This document shows, piece after piece, positions 63,956 through 64,000 of a DNA stretch of 64,000 nt (its first letter is position 1; each line of letters opens with the position of its first letter). The notes below the pieces were generated by a model that was not told where the DNA came from, searched no databases, and saw only the letters and a program-made list of their open reading frames with translations. Origin of the DNA: Planctomycetaceae bacterium (GTDB taxonomy: Bacteria; Planctomycetota; Planctomycetia; Pirellulales; Thermoguttaceae); the NCBI GenBank assembly GCA_012719125.1, contig JAAYAY010000322.1, positions 58,368-122,367 on the forward strand, written 5' to 3'. Position numbers and translations under genes: made by a program.

Positions 63956-64000
63956 ATGACAACGAAAAACGAGAGGCGGAATTTGCGGCGGCAGATAGCC
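63956..64000 (+). CDS. Start of a gene cut by the window edge
   Basis: ATG 63956 with GAGGT 4 bp upstream begins TTKNERRNLRRQIA and is open to the end of the window. Only 15 codons are visible, so no family can be named. Confidence 0.4.
   Translation, partial: MTTKNERRNLRRQIA

Larger units (their letters stand above)
58464..64000. mobile_element. Integrative element at tRNA-Ile (left part; right end outside window)
   Basis: tRNA-Ile, then an intact tyrosine recombinase, an AT-rich regulatory gap, a DUF1580 protein, a DUF3854/TOPRIM-helicase and small ORFs in one direction. No second copy of the tRNA 3' end is present before 64000, so the far end is not in view. The size is therefore unknown. 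Confidence 0.75.

Overview
The window looks like a stretch of a high-GC Planctomycetota chromosome, probably of the Pirellulales type. The evidence is a LEPR-XLL-type exported giant protein, a TIGR03000-domain protein, a formylglycine sulfatase, a Tat-exported Gfo/Idh/MocA dehydrogenase, an HzsA-related PD40 cytochrome, DUF1580 and planctomycete-style integrases. Many starts lack a Shine-Dalgarno, which also fits. The lineage call is inferred from family content only.

Layout. 1-11.3 kb: the C-terminal part of an alpha-2-macroglobulin, a dehydrogenase plus glycoside-hydrolase-like pair, an RND/MMPL exporter, a TMTC-like TPR membrane protein, and a spermidine-synthase-like protein with a conserved unknown. 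11.4-13.9 kb: an O6-alkylguanine repair protein, a secreted nickel superoxide dismutase (sodN) and a HAD phosphatase. 14.0-20.8 kb: a redox cluster of tetraheme cytochrome c, Tat-exported four-cluster ferredoxin, NrfD/PsrC membrane protein and octaheme hydroxylamine-oxidoreductase-like cytochrome. It is followed by a DUF438/hemerythrin/PAS protein and, convergent, a triheme cytochrome. Two CRP/FNR-type palindromes lie upstream. The simplest reading is a quinol-linked periplasmic reductase (nitrite or hydroxylamine as candidate substrate) made under low oxygen. 21.0-33.7 kb: a 32-bp-arm hairpin, the HzsA-related cytochrome, a LEPR-XLL protein with CAP domain and nine repeats, an LRR lipoprotein, a Rid-family protein, rpsR, a sulfatase and a stand-alone LuxR-type HTH.

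34.0-45.9 kb: tRNA-Ser(GCT), then a degraded integrative element of about 10.9 kb in the 3' half of tRNA-Val(CAC). A 46-bp core (44 matches) is present at both ends. The AAAAGGGTA motif occurs three times in tandem near one end and as an inverted pair near the other. The integrase has lost its catalytic domain and abuts a truncated family-A DNA polymerase. Cargo includes a 1432-residue sialidase-like protein, a TIGR03000 protein and an anmK relic.

45.9-58.2 kb: tandem tatA genes, then a tight ExbB-ExbD operon. The third member has an N-terminal membrane anchor and a C-terminal squalene-cyclase-like toroid, and a 1030-residue TPR protein is co-transcribed. A lipoprotein, a BON-domain protein and a TlpA-like thioredoxin follow. 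58.5 kb to the end: tRNA-Ile(GAT) carries a second, intact integrative element (integrase, DUF1580 protein, DUF3854/TOPRIM-helicase, small ORFs) that runs out of the window. The two integrases are visibly homologous, so one recombinase family has used two tRNA genes in this region.
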